Positions 1-7,371 of a stretch of 64,000 nt of DNA are shown piece after piece. Position 1 is the first letter of the stretch, and every line of letters begins with the position of its first letter. The stretch comes from Pseudomaricurvus sp033283175 (GTDB lineage Bacteria; Pseudomonadota; Gammaproteobacteria; Pseudomonadales; Cellvibrionaceae): the NCBI GenBank assembly GCA_033283175.1, contig JAWMQM010000002.1, forward strand, positions 1,178,001 through 1,242,000, given 5' to 3'. The translations under genes and the position numbers were made by a program. The notes under the pieces were generated by a model that had not been told where the DNA came from, did no database searches, and saw only the letters and a program-made list of their open reading frames with translations.

Positions 1-41
1 TCCTGACGCCGTGTTGTAAGCAAATTTTGTTAACTACTACA

Positions 42-67
42 AATTTGGCAAATACTTTCGCCAAATT
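42..67. repeat. Small inverted repeat upstream of dusC
   Basis: AATTTGGC (42-49) and GCCAAATT (60-67) form perfect 8-bp arms around a 10-nt spacer in the AT-rich leader at the window's left edge. It could be a protein-binding palindrome or part of a terminator of a gene outside the window; nothing else in bases 1-248 is recognisable. Confidence 0.3.
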
Positions 68-248
68 CGGTAAAAAAACTACCAAACCATACCCGAAACA
101 CCGACCCAAACAGATTAAATACTAGGCACCCTGACCGCTTTTTACCACACCACCCACTATCAGCACTGTCTGATAAGCGGGCAAACCGCTACAATCCGCC
201 CCCTTTTGTAATTCCACGCCAACCTGACTACAGATCATTCCGACCTTT

Positions 249-1223
249 ATGCGCCTTTTTATGGCCCCGATGGAGGGGGTAATCGACCACCATGTCCGCC
301 AGCTGATGAGCGCGCTGGGGGGTGTCGACGTCTGCGTGACGGAGTTTGTGCGGGTCAGCGAGCACCAGCGCCTGCCGGAAAGGGTCTTCAAAAAGCTCTG
401 TCCGGAACTCGACCAGGGCAGCCGCACCGCTGCCGGTACCGAGGTGCGACTGCAACTGCTGGGCGGCCATCCCGGCTCCCTGGCCTGGAACGCCGCCAAA
501 GCCGCCCACCTGGGGGCCGCCGCCATTGACCTCAACTTCGGCTGCCCGGCGAAAACCGTCAATAACAGTGACGGCGGCGCCTGCCTGCTGAAAACCCCGA
601 ACCGGCTTTACGACATCGTCCGGGCGGTCCGTGACGCCGTACCGGACACCATCCCGGTGACCGCCAAGATCCGCCTCGGCTTCGAGGATCGCAGTCTCTA
701 TATGGACAACGCCCGCGCCGCCTTCGAGGCCGGGGCCAACGAACTGGCGGTGCACGCCCGCTCCAAGGCCGATGGCTACCGCCCGCCTGCCTACTGGGAT
801 TACATCGCCCGTATCCGTGACACCCTCTCGATTCCGGTGATTGCCAACGGCGACATCTGGTCTCCACAGGAGTGGCAACGCTGCCGTGACATCACCGGCT
901 GCGAAGACTTTATGCTCGGCCGCGGCATACTGACCCGCCCCGACCTGGCTCTGGCCATTCGCGCCCACGCCGAAGGCCGGGACTACGAGCCCATGGCCTG
1001 GTCACAGGTGGCAGAGCTGCTCTACGGCTACTACCTCACCACCAAGCCCCTCTACCCGGGTAAATTTCTCGGCAACCGGATCAAGCAGTGGCTGGCCTAT
1101 CTGAAGACCCACTACCCGCAGGCGCTGATGCTGTTTGAGAGCATCAAGCGGTTGAATGATGCGGCGGGGATTGAGGCGGCGTTTGTGCCCCATCTTGTGG
1201 GGGAGCAGGAGTTGGCGGGCTAA
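249..1223 (+). CDS. dusC: tRNA-dihydrouridine(16) synthase DusC
   Basis: This 324-residue protein is a flavin-dependent tRNA-dihydrouridine synthase that should reduce U16 in the D-loop of tRNAs in the cytoplasm. The N-terminus MAPMEGV followed by the TEFVRVSE block is typical of DusC. The catalytic cysteine lies in NFGCPAKTVN (Cys99, equivalent to E. coli Cys98). The TIM-barrel phosphate-binding part appears as IANGDIW and MLGRGIL around residues 198-225, and the C-terminal helical domain specific to the family is complete. Length matches the family. The ATG at 249 is preceded by only a weak ribosome-binding sequence. The gene stands alone, followed by a non-coding repeat element. The family assignment is secure; the U16 specificity rests on overall resemblance to DusC rather than DusA or DusB. 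Confidence 0.92.
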   Translation: MRLFMAPMEGVIDHHVRQLMSALGGVDVCVTEFVRVSEHQRLPERVFKKLCPELDQGSRTAAGTEVRLQLLGGHPGSLAWNAAKAAHLGAAAIDLNFGCPAKTVNNSDGGACLLKTPNRLYDIVRAVRDAVPDTIPVTAKIRLGFEDRSLYMDNARAAFEAGANELAVHARSKADGYRPPAYWDYIARIRDTLSIPVIANGDIWSPQEWQRCRDITGCEDFMLGRGILTRPDLALAIRAHAEGRDYEPMAWSQVAELLYGYYLTTKPLYPGKFLGNRIKQWLAYLKTHYPQALMLFESIKRLNDAAGIEAAFVPHLVGEQELAG

Positions 1224-1287
1224 ACGGGGGAAGTTACACCTGGTGTCGGTGTGGCGCATATGCTGCTGAGTTTTGTAGTGGAGTTGG

Positions 1288-1679
1288 GGTTTCGCCCTGT
1301 TGGGAGAGTCACTTTTCTTTGTTAGGACAAAGAAATACCGATACAGAGGGCACACCTGAGTAACCCAAAAAAAGCCCAACCCCACCTCTGCGCCATATTC
1401 AGAACAGATTTTAAAAAGCCGAAAAGATCGCGCGGAGGACCGCGCTCCTGCAGCGCACGATCCGGGTTTCGTAGGAGCGCGGTCCTCCGCGCGATCATTT
1501 AAATTCGGAATAATCATGGCATTGGCACAGCCTCGATCCCCGTGCGAGCTGCGAACCCGGGGCGCCCTTTGAAGGACATGGATGTCCAAATGCCACGGCG
1601 CATAGATGCGCAGGAACGGCCACTGGTCACTTTTCTTTGCCCAAACAAAGAAAAGTAACTCGCCCAACAGGGCGAAACC
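1288..1679. mobile_element. MITE-like non-coding element with 36-bp terminal inverted repeats
   Basis: The element starts with a 17-bp sequence (1288-1304, GGTTTCGCCCTGTTGGG) whose exact reverse complement closes it at 1663-1679. The inverted match continues inward (CACTTTTCTTTG type) to about 36 bp per end with three mismatches. It fills most of the 505-bp gap between dusC and the acetyltransferase gene. No transposase is present. A long hairpin sits inside it, and a 221-codon frame across it on the minus strand has no protein character. Similar CTTTTCTTTG-bounded, extragenic elements are common in proteobacterial genomes, so I call it a miniature, non-autonomous repeat element. Target-site duplications were not evident. 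Confidence 0.6.
1426..1496. repeat. 24-bp-arm palindrome inside the MITE-like element
   Basis: Bases 1426-1449 are the exact reverse complement of 1473-1496 (arms begin GATCGCGCGGAGGACCGCGC), separated by 23 nt. The CGCGGAGGACCGCGCTCCT motif is the type of extragenic palindrome found in many copies in some gammaproteobacteria. As RNA it would form a very stable stem-loop. Confidence 0.7.
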
Positions 1680-1728
1680 ACAGGTTAAACTTCAGCACCA
1701 GACACAAAAATAATCCACCAAACACTCA

Positions 1729-2451
1729 CTAATCATCCCGCGTAGGCAACAACACACTCCTCACCCACCCCCAAGTCGAGTTACCCCCCGCCAAATACCG
1801 GTTCAAATCCCGTTGGGTCTCATGAAAGCTGTCGCTGTGCTGAAACATTCGCTCACGCTTGAGCATACGGCGTTCAGGATTGAGGTGTTTGATAATCCGC
1901 GCCGGGTTGCCCCCCACCACCACATTGTCGGGCACATCCTTCACCACCACCGCACCGGCGGCCACCACACTGTTTTCTCCAATGGTGACGCCCTTGCCAA
2001 CACGGGCACCGTGACCGATCCAGACATTGTCTTTCAGCACAATGGGCTTGCTGCAGCGAAACGGCCGCAGGCGATTGTAGAGCCCGTGCCAGTCGCTGTC
2101 GGAGATGTAACTGCCCGCAGCGAACATACAGTTGTCGCCGATCTCGATACCGGCAGCCGACATAATATTGGTGCCCGGTGACAGCAGGCAGTAGTTGCCG
2201 ATACGAATACTGCCATCCAGCCCCTTACCCTGCCAGGTGGTCAGCTTGACCGGATTGTCGCGGCTGCTGATCAGGTGCAGGTAATCGCCAGCGCGGATGT
2301 TGCGGCCGAATACTTCTGCCGCGAGGGGTTTCACCACCATCGGGTGACAACCCAATTGATCAAAATGTTTGCTGAAGAAGTGACGCACCAGAAAATCGTT
2401 ATACATTTCGCCGGCGCGCTGCAGCCAGTATGGCTTGTGATTGCGTCGCAC
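1729..2451 (-). CDS. Hexapeptide-repeat (left-handed beta-helix) acyltransferase
   Basis: This 240-residue protein has the imperfect hexapeptide repeats of the left-handed beta-helix acetyltransferases, first around residues 80-115 (IGNYCLLSPGTNI, IEIGDNCMFAAG) and again around 145-185 (IGHGARVGKGVTIGENSVVA, ending GGNPARIIK). The GGNPA(R/K) ending is typical of maltose/galactoside and colanic-acid-type O-acetyltransferases, which transfer acetyl from acetyl-CoA to sugar hydroxyls in the cytoplasm. The GTG start at 2451 is chosen because AGGGTGA lies about 7 nt upstream; an in-frame ATG about 16 codons later is the alternative. It is next to glycan-type genes, so a sugar O-acetyl or N-acyl transfer is likely; the exact substrate cannot be read from the sequence. 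Confidence 0.8.
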   Translation of the reverse strand: MRRNHKPYWLQRAGEMYNDFLVRHFFSKHFDQLGCHPMVVKPLAAEVFGRNIRAGDYLHLISSRDNPVKLTTWQGKGLDGSIRIGNYCLLSPGTNIMSAAGIEIGDNCMFAAGSYISDSDWHGLYNRLRPFRCSKPIVLKDNVWIGHGARVGKGVTIGENSVVAAGAVVVKDVPDNVVVGGNPARIIKHLNPERRMLKRERMFQHSDSFHETQRDLNRYLAGGNSTWGWVRSVLLPTRDD

Positions 2452-2582
2452 TAAAAAATCACCCTGAATATTGCCTTATGGTTCTTCTGTTGTTGCCAAG
2501 CCAGACGCTGGCGACTACCTTTGTTCGCCTGAACAAAAACAAGTGTTCCCCTGAACTTTACCCGCTCTCACAGGAGCCACGT

Positions 2583-3215
2583 ATGACGGTTGCTTTACCA
2601 AAACCTCAACTGCCCATCGATATTGACTGCATCAAGGGTTTTCTCGCTGACGATGAAGGCTCAGCCCTGTATCACTACGCTCTGGAGGCCGCAAAGCTCG
2701 GCCCCTGCCTGGAGATAGGCAGCTACTGCGGCAAGTCCACTGTCTACCTCGGCAGTGCCTGCAAGCAGGCAGGTGCTGTGCTGTTCGCCCTGGATCATCA
2801 CCGTGGCTCCGAGGAGCACCAGCTGGGCGAGGAGTATCACGACCCGGACCTGTACGATAACGGTGTCCAGCTGATGGACTCCTTCCGCACCTTCCGCACC
2901 ACCATGCGCGAAGCGAAGCTGGAGGATACCGTGGTACCCGTCGTCTCCTCTTCGGCCGTGGCGGCGCGCCAGTGGGCCACCCCGCTGGGCATGGTGTTTA
3001 TCGACGGTGGCCACAGTGAAGAGGCAGCGCAAACCGACTACCGCAGTTGGGCCGGCTTTATCAGGCCCGGTGGCATCCTCGCCATTCACGACATCTTTCC
3101 CGACCCCGCCGATGGTGGCCAGGCGCCCTATAACATCTGGAAACTGGCTAAAGCTTCCGGCCTGTTTGACGAGCTGCCGACCATCAACACCCTGGGCCTG
3201 TTCCGTCGCCGTTAA
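2583..3215 (+). CDS. Class I SAM-dependent methyltransferase (Methyltransf_24 type)
   Basis: This 210-residue protein has the SAM-binding motif I as CLEIGSYCGKSTVYLG (about residues 40-55), an acidic end of strand beta-2 (LFALDHHRG), and the post-motif MVFIDGGHSEEAAQTDY plus GGILAIHD, all typical of the Methyltransf_24 family often found in polysaccharide and secondary-metabolite clusters. The ATG at 2583 is chosen because CAGGAG is 6-7 nt upstream; the frame is open for 51 codons further but that stretch lacks protein character and runs into the divergent acetyltransferase. It is convergent with the toroid-protein gene (15-nt gap). The acceptor molecule is unknown. Confidence 0.75.
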   Translation: MTVALPKPQLPIDIDCIKGFLADDEGSALYHYALEAAKLGPCLEIGSYCGKSTVYLGSACKQAGAVLFALDHHRGSEEHQLGEEYHDPDLYDNGVQLMDSFRTFRTTMREAKLEDTVVPVVSSSAVAARQWATPLGMVFIDGGHSEEAAQTDYRSWAGFIRPGGILAIHDIFPDPADGGQAPYNIWKLAKASGLFDELPTINTLGLFRRR

Positions 3216-3230
3216 CCGGCGGCGAATCCG

Positions 3231-4340
3231 TCAGGCTTTCGCTGCAGCGCCGTGTGTCCGCACCCGGCCCCCATCTTCTGCAGTACTTTTCCCGGCCGCT
3301 TCCGGCAACAAATTCGACTGCAGGAACAGGCGCGCAGCGCCAGTGTGCTCAGTAATAGCATCCGCCGCCAGTATGACGGCGGCCGCAGTCCAGGTGGGCT
3401 TCTCCTCCGGCCACAACACCTTTTCCCGGTACTGATAGCCGGTCCAGTAGGCACCATCACTGCCATCGCGCCACTGGTGCAACCAGCCATACAAATGAAT
3501 CGCCTTGCCGTGCTCACCCGCGGCCAGCAGCGCCATGGTCAACTCGCAGGATTCCGCGACCGTCACCCAGGGCTCATCACTGACACAAACACAGCCCATA
3601 TCCCTGCGTACGAATTGATCCCAGCGCTCGTGCAAGCGCTGGCGCGCCTCCGCCCCTTCGTACACGCCGGCCAGCACCGGATAAAACCAGTCCATGGAGT
3701 AACGCGCCTTGCTCTCCCAGGTGCGATCAAAGCACTCAGGGTGAAAACGCAAGGTGTTGAACAGCTTGTGGTAGGCGGCGCGCCACTGACTGTGCTCACG
3801 CTGTAAGGTGGTAGCAATATTGACGGCGCACTCCAGACTCTTCAGCACCGAGGAACAGCCGGTCACCAGGGCGTCGCGCAACGGCTCGCCATCCTCCCCT
3901 ACGGCCCAGTAGACCTCTCCGGTAGGGGATTGATAGCGTAGTACAAACTCAATGGCTCGTTTCACACAGGGATAAAGGCGCTGCAGGAATACGGTATCGC
4001 CGCTCACCAGGTAATGGTGCCAGACACCGGTGGCCACATAAGCCACAAAATTGGTTTCGCGCTTGTCGCAGTAGAGTGGCTGGTTGTCGAGGTAGTTGGC
4101 GTACCAACTGCCGTCCTCCAGCTGCTGCGCCGCCAGCCAGTCGTAGGCCCGCTCTGCCGCTTCAAGTTCACCGGCAATGCTCAGGCCCATGGCCGCTTCC
4201 ACATGATCCCAGGGATCGGCCTTGCCACCTTCAAACCAGGGAATGCAGCCGTCTGCCCGCTGCACCGACAGGATGTAGTCCACGGTTTGCTGCAGGTACG
4301 CTGCGGGGTAAATGCCCCGACTCAGTAGCAAACTATCCAT
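3231..4340 (-). CDS. Prenyltransferase/squalene-oxidase-like alpha-toroid protein
   Basis: This 369-residue soluble protein has no signal peptide or membrane segment. It has repeated helix-hairpin motifs of the kind QxxDGSWYANYLD, QRADGCIPWFEGGKADPWDH and SPTGEVYWAVGEDG, which resemble the repeats of alpha/alpha-toroid proteins annotated as prenyltransferases, and glycoside-processing (alpha/alpha)6 barrels give the same picture. I see no DxDD or Asp-rich cyclase motif, so a terpene cyclase role is not supported. It is the last gene of an overlapping operon with a methyltransferase (8-nt overlap, 4333-4340) and a GT4 glycosyltransferase, which argues for a role in the same glycan or glycolipid pathway. 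Its reaction is unknown. Confidence 0.6.
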   Translation of the reverse strand: MDSLLLSRGIYPAAYLQQTVDYILSVQRADGCIPWFEGGKADPWDHVEAAMGLSIAGELEAAERAYDWLAAQQLEDGSWYANYLDNQPLYCDKRETNFVAYVATGVWHHYLVSGDTVFLQRLYPCVKRAIEFVLRYQSPTGEVYWAVGEDGEPLRDALVTGCSSVLKSLECAVNIATTLQREHSQWRAAYHKLFNTLRFHPECFDRTWESKARYSMDWFYPVLAGVYEGAEARQRLHERWDQFVRRDMGCVCVSDEPWVTVAESCELTMALLAAGEHGKAIHLYGWLHQWRDGSDGAYWTGYQYREKVLWPEEKPTWTAAAVILAADAITEHTGAARLFLQSNLLPEAAGKSTAEDGGRVRTHGAAAKA

Positions 4341-5070
4341 GCTTGTGGTTCTCCATAACCCTATTGGGTTGTGCCTCGAAATACATCACCACACTTTTCC
4401 CAAGCAGGGGGTTAAGTAACCACTCCACACTGCGGGTCAGCCAGGGACGCTGCATCAGGTCCCACACCAGCAGGCGGTGATACCAGCGCACCAGGGGCTG
4501 GTCGTCCTGCTCCCAGAAGCAGCACTTGAGCCACCAGAAGGGGGAATGCAGGGCGTGCGCCCAGTGCCGCGCGTAACGGCGCCAACCCAGTTTCTCCACG
4601 TCAAACTTCAGCTGTGTGGCGTTGAAAATACGGATATGACCGCCTTCAGATTGGCGGTACTCAGCAGACAGTTTCCAGCAGATCTCTTCCGGCCAGGCCC
4701 GAGGTACACTGATCGCCAACAGGCCATCGGGTTTCAGTACACGGCGAATTTCCGCCAGCACACCCTGATAATCCCCGATGTGTTCCAGTACTTCGGAACA
4801 GATCACCTTGTCAAAACTGTGGTCGGCAAACGGCAATTGCAGGGCATTGGCCCGCTGGAAGGTAAGGCTGCCGGCACTGCCGCTGGGTTGCAGAAATTCC
4901 CTGGCCCGTTCACGCGCTGTCTGCAGGTCGCGTTCGCTGAGATCAACGCCCACGGCGTGTACACCGGCCTGCAGATAAGCACCAATGGTGTGGCGCCCCT
5001 CTCCGCAACCCACATCCAGCACACAGTCGCCGTCGCGCAACTTCAACCTGTCGAAATCTATGGTTTGCAC
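4333..5070 (-). CDS. Class I SAM-dependent methyltransferase (UbiE/Methyltransf_11 type)
   Basis: This 245-residue protein carries motif I as VLDVGCGEGRHTIGAYLQAG (about residues 18-37), the acidic loop VGVDLSE, the FDKVICSEVLEHI block of Methyltransf_11 and the LKPDGLLAISVPR post-motif. These place it among SAM-dependent C/O-methyltransferases. The GTG start at 5070 has a strong GGAGGT 4-5 nt upstream and overlaps the end of the glycosyltransferase by 13 nt, indicating translational coupling. A tryptophan-rich C-terminal tail (about residues 165-240) is probably the acceptor-binding part. With its neighbours it is likely to modify a sugar or lipid-linked glycan; the acceptor is not identifiable. 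Confidence 0.78.
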   Translation of the reverse strand: MQTIDFDRLKLRDGDCVLDVGCGEGRHTIGAYLQAGVHAVGVDLSERDLQTARERAREFLQPSGSAGSLTFQRANALQLPFADHSFDKVICSEVLEHIGDYQGVLAEIRRVLKPDGLLAISVPRAWPEEICWKLSAEYRQSEGGHIRIFNATQLKFDVEKLGWRRYARHWAHALHSPFWWLKCCFWEQDDQPLVRWYHRLLVWDLMQRPWLTRSVEWLLNPLLGKSVVMYFEAQPNRVMENHKHG

Positions 5071-6395
5071 GCTACCTCCGGGAAAGTCTCTTCTGCACTG
5101 TATGCCTCGGTAATCATGGTGCGGTAATAATCAACAAATTGGGACGCGCAGACCGACCAGCAAAAACGCTGCAGAATCCGTGCCCTGCCCCTGGCGCCCA
5201 GCGCCTGCCTCAGCACAGGGTCTGCCAACAACTGATCCAATGCCGCAGCCAGGGCCTGGCTGTTTCCGGCTGGCACCACCATACCCGCATCACCCACCAC
5301 CTCCGGCAGGGCGCCGCCATCGGAGGAGATCACCGCGCAACCGCAGGCCATGGCTTCCGCCGCCGGCAGGCCAAAGCCTTCGTAGAGGGAGGGCGAGACC
5401 ACCACCGCCGCCTCATTGTAGAGACGCACCAGCTCATCAGTGCTGATGCCACTCACAAACCTGACCCGTTCGGCGATGCCCAGCTGCTGCAGCAGCGCAT
5501 CGGTCTGCCCGCCTTCTTTCAATTTTCCCACCACCAGCAGTTCCAGCTGCGGATAGCGCAGCTGCAGATCCGCCACCGCCTGCAGCAGGAAGCGCAAGCC
5601 CTTCAGGGGCTGGTCTGCCGAGGCGGTGGTCATGATGCGCATGGGATTCGGCGATACACCTTCCCGTGGGCGGAAGGTCTCTGTGTCGATACCGTTGTGA
5701 ATCAGCTCGATAGACTGCCGTGGGCGGCCAAATTCAGCGGCGATATCACCACGGGACTGTTCCGATACGGTCACCACATGCCGCAGTCGCCGTACCACCT
5801 TTTGCTGCATACCGAGAAAAGAGTGCCAGCGTTGCACCAGCAAGCGGTGCCTCCAGTTGGGTGCTGCCTCCAGCGCCAGGCGCAGGTCGCGGGTGATGGG
5901 GTGATGCACAGTGGCCACCACAGGAATCCCCATGCGCTGCAACTGCAGCAAGCCAAAGCCAAGGCTCTGGTTATCGTGCACCAGGTCGTACTCATTGCGA
6001 TGCTGACGCAGGTAGTGCACCACCCGGCGGCAGAAGGTGTAGGGCTCGGCAAAACCGCCGGTGAGCATGCTCCACCATTCGAAAAAGTCGGACCAGGAAC
6101 GCAGGTGGCGCCAGCGCAGGGCGGTGACATGATTGTCAGCGGCAAACAGGTCAAGGCTGGGAATCTTGATCAGCCGCACCCTGGGATCCAGCTCGGGGTA
6201 AGGCGGACCGGAAAGCACATCCACCTGATGCCCCAACTCCGCCAGCGCCTTGCTCAGGTAGCGGATATAGATCCCCTGCCCGCCCACAAACGGGTGACTG
6301 CGGTAGCCCAGCAGGGCAATGCGTAACGGACGTGCGGCGGGACAATGGCCGGACATGGGAGTGAGGTCGAGTGGCAGGGTCTCGGGGACGGTCAT
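5058..6395 (-). CDS. GT4-family glycosyltransferase (GT-B fold)
   Basis: This 445-residue protein is a two-domain GT-B glycosyltransferase. The N-terminal acceptor domain begins with LRIALLGYRSHPFVGGQGIYIRYL and includes YDLVHDNQSLGF. The C-terminal nucleotide-sugar domain contains the GT4 signature EGFGLPAAEAMACGCAVISS (E-x7-E, about residues 346-365) and a preceding SGISTDELVRLYNEA segment. It is retaining by family. The ATG at 6395 is the first gene of an operon continuing into an overlapping methyltransferase and a toroid protein. Two nearly identical 65-bp direct repeats lie just upstream of the gene. Sugar and acceptor cannot be deduced. Confidence 0.82.
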   Translation of the reverse strand: MTVPETLPLDLTPMSGHCPAARPLRIALLGYRSHPFVGGQGIYIRYLSKALAELGHQVDVLSGPPYPELDPRVRLIKIPSLDLFAADNHVTALRWRHLRSWSDFFEWWSMLTGGFAEPYTFCRRVVHYLRQHRNEYDLVHDNQSLGFGLLQLQRMGIPVVATVHHPITRDLRLALEAAPNWRHRLLVQRWHSFLGMQQKVVRRLRHVVTVSEQSRGDIAAEFGRPRQSIELIHNGIDTETFRPREGVSPNPMRIMTTASADQPLKGLRFLLQAVADLQLRYPQLELLVVGKLKEGGQTDALLQQLGIAERVRFVSGISTDELVRLYNEAAVVVSPSLYEGFGLPAAEAMACGCAVISSDGGALPEVVGDAGMVVPAGNSQALAAALDQLLADPVLRQALGARGRARILQRFCWSVCASQFVDYYRTMITEAYSAEETFPEVACKP

Positions 6396-6501
6396 CGGCC
6401 GTGGGTCTTCCTGATCGGGAGGCTAAAACTATTGTTTGAATTTAGCCCGCAGTCTGACACAGCCGTCCCCACGCGGCAACGCAGCAGAGGCGCACAAAAA
6501 G

Positions 6502-6518
6502 GCCCATTCGTGATGGGC
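6502..6518 (-). terminator. Minus-strand intrinsic terminator
   Basis: On the minus strand the arms GCCCAT and ATGGGC with a 5-nt loop are followed by CTTTTTG. The same hairpin recurs at 7009-7025 next to the other copy of the dispersed repeat. Confidence 0.5.
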
Positions 6519-6547
6519 TTCAGATACGTAACAACCCATCCATGCCC

Positions 6548-6651
6548 CGTCGTTGCGAGGAGCGCTTTTCAGCTCCGAAGCAACCCATGCCTGGCACTGT
6601 ATCGGCCAGACCTTGGTCGACATGGATCGCCGCGCTGCGCTCGCGATGACG
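6548..6651 (-). repeat. 104-bp dispersed palindromic repeat, copy 1
   Basis: The ends CGTCGTTGCGAGGAGCGC and GCGCTCGCGATGACG are imperfect inverted repeats, with internal CCATG/CATGG inverted segments. It matches the copy at 7052-7154, and its reverse complement matches the array units at 35.2-35.9 kb. Confidence 0.8.
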
Positions 6652-6755
6652 ACAGCATCTAAAACTATTGTTTGAATATAGCCCGCAGTCTGACACAGCC
6701 GTCCTCAGGCGGCAACGCAACAGGGACCATTAGCGAACCGCAGCGCACAAAAAAA

Positions 6756-6780
6756 GCCGGAGTGGGGACTCCACTCCGGC
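6756..6780 (-). terminator. Strong intrinsic terminator
   Basis: GCCGGAGTGG (6756-6765) pairs perfectly with 6771-6780 around a 5-nt loop; on the minus strand it is followed by seven T residues (complement of 6749-6755). It lies 32 nt downstream of the candidate small gene's stop codon and would end its transcript. Confidence 0.8.
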
Positions 6781-6811
6781 TTTCTGCTGTCGCGCCTCAA
6801 TTGATAGCGCG

Positions 6812-6922
6812 TCAGAACCAGTAACTGCCTGCCCGCTCGCCGTGAATTTCCATGCAACCAACCAGCTTGCCTTTGGAAACCACCCGGTGATTGAGCCACA
6901 GCCATCCAACCATGCGACGCAT
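6812..6922 (-). CDS. Candidate 36-residue small protein
   Basis: An ATG at 6922 opens a 36-codon frame ending in TGA at 6812. The Shine-Dalgarno sequence AGGAG is exactly 6 nt upstream of the ATG, and a strong intrinsic terminator follows 32 nt after the stop, so the small frame has its own translation signal and transcript end. The predicted protein is basic and rich in Trp, Gly and Val (starts MRRMVGWLWLNHRVV, ends GERAGSYWF) and has no clear membrane segment. I do not recognise it. It could also be a chance frame in a repeat-rich gap, or the transcript could be a small RNA. Confidence 0.42.
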   Translation of the reverse strand: MRRMVGWLWLNHRVVSKGKLVGCMEIHGERAGSYWF

Positions 6923-7008
6923 CCTGAGCTCCTGTAATGCCAAATCAGGTAAAACTTGCTCCTCCCCGGTCCGCGATCACCAATTACCCAAATAACGGGC
7001 GTAAAAAA

Positions 7009-7025
7009 GCCCATGCGTGATGGGC
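7009..7025 (-). terminator. Intrinsic terminator downstream of pyk
   Basis: On the minus strand GCCCAT-loop-ATGGGC is followed by six T residues (complement of 7003-7008). It is the first terminator-like hairpin after pyk (about 350 nt beyond the stop) and probably ends the zwf-pgl-edd-eda-pyk transcript or pyk alone. Confidence 0.55.
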
Positions 7026-7051
7026 TTCAGATACGTAACAACCCCTTGCCA

Positions 7052-7154
7052 CGTCGTTGCGAGGAGCGCCTTTCAGCTCCGACGCAACCCATGCCAGGCA
7101 CTGTATCGGCCAGACCGGGTAGACATGGATCGCCACGCTGCGCTCGCGATGACG
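7052..7154 (-). repeat. 104-bp dispersed palindromic repeat, copy 2
   Basis: Same element as 6548-6651, including the preceding GTGATGGGCTTCAGATACGT stretch, so the shared segment between the two copies is nearer 150 bp. Confidence 0.8.
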
Positions 7155-7371
7155 ATAGCGGAAATTGTTACTGGCTGAAGCCCAACACTACCGGGCTTTT
7201 TAGAATCGTTATGCGCCTTGCTGGCAGGGTACCACCGGAGTTCTGCTGACTGCGTTTGCCCCTGCCCGGGTGTTTAAGGGTAATCACCGAACGTGCGGCG
7301 CATAATACCTCAATACACATTTTTGTCAAAAATCGACCAACATGATCATGAATCAGGCGCCAACCAGATGA

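Larger units (their letters stand above)
6423..6723 (+). repeat. Pair of 65-bp direct repeats (6423-6487 and 6659-6723)
   Basis: Both copies begin CTAAAACTATTGTTTGAAT and continue through GCCCGCAGTCTGACACAGCC, differing at only a few positions, 236 bp apart. The left copy is adjacent to the glycosyltransferase start, so this looks like a duplication of that gene's upstream region with the 104-bp repeat caught between the copies. Confidence 0.75.
6396..7371. other. 976-bp repeat-rich intergenic region
   Basis: This gap between the glycosyltransferase operon and pyk holds two copies of a 104-bp dispersed repeat, two copies of a 65-bp direct repeat, three hairpins with T-tracts reading on the minus strand, and one candidate small gene (6812-6922). 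No conserved protein is recognisable beyond that. Confidence 0.7.

Noticed and set aside
1002..1667. 221-codon minus-strand frame across the MITE-like element and into dusC
   Set aside because: It begins in the terminal repeat and overlaps dusC; such frames are spurious products of CTTTTCTTTG-type repeats.
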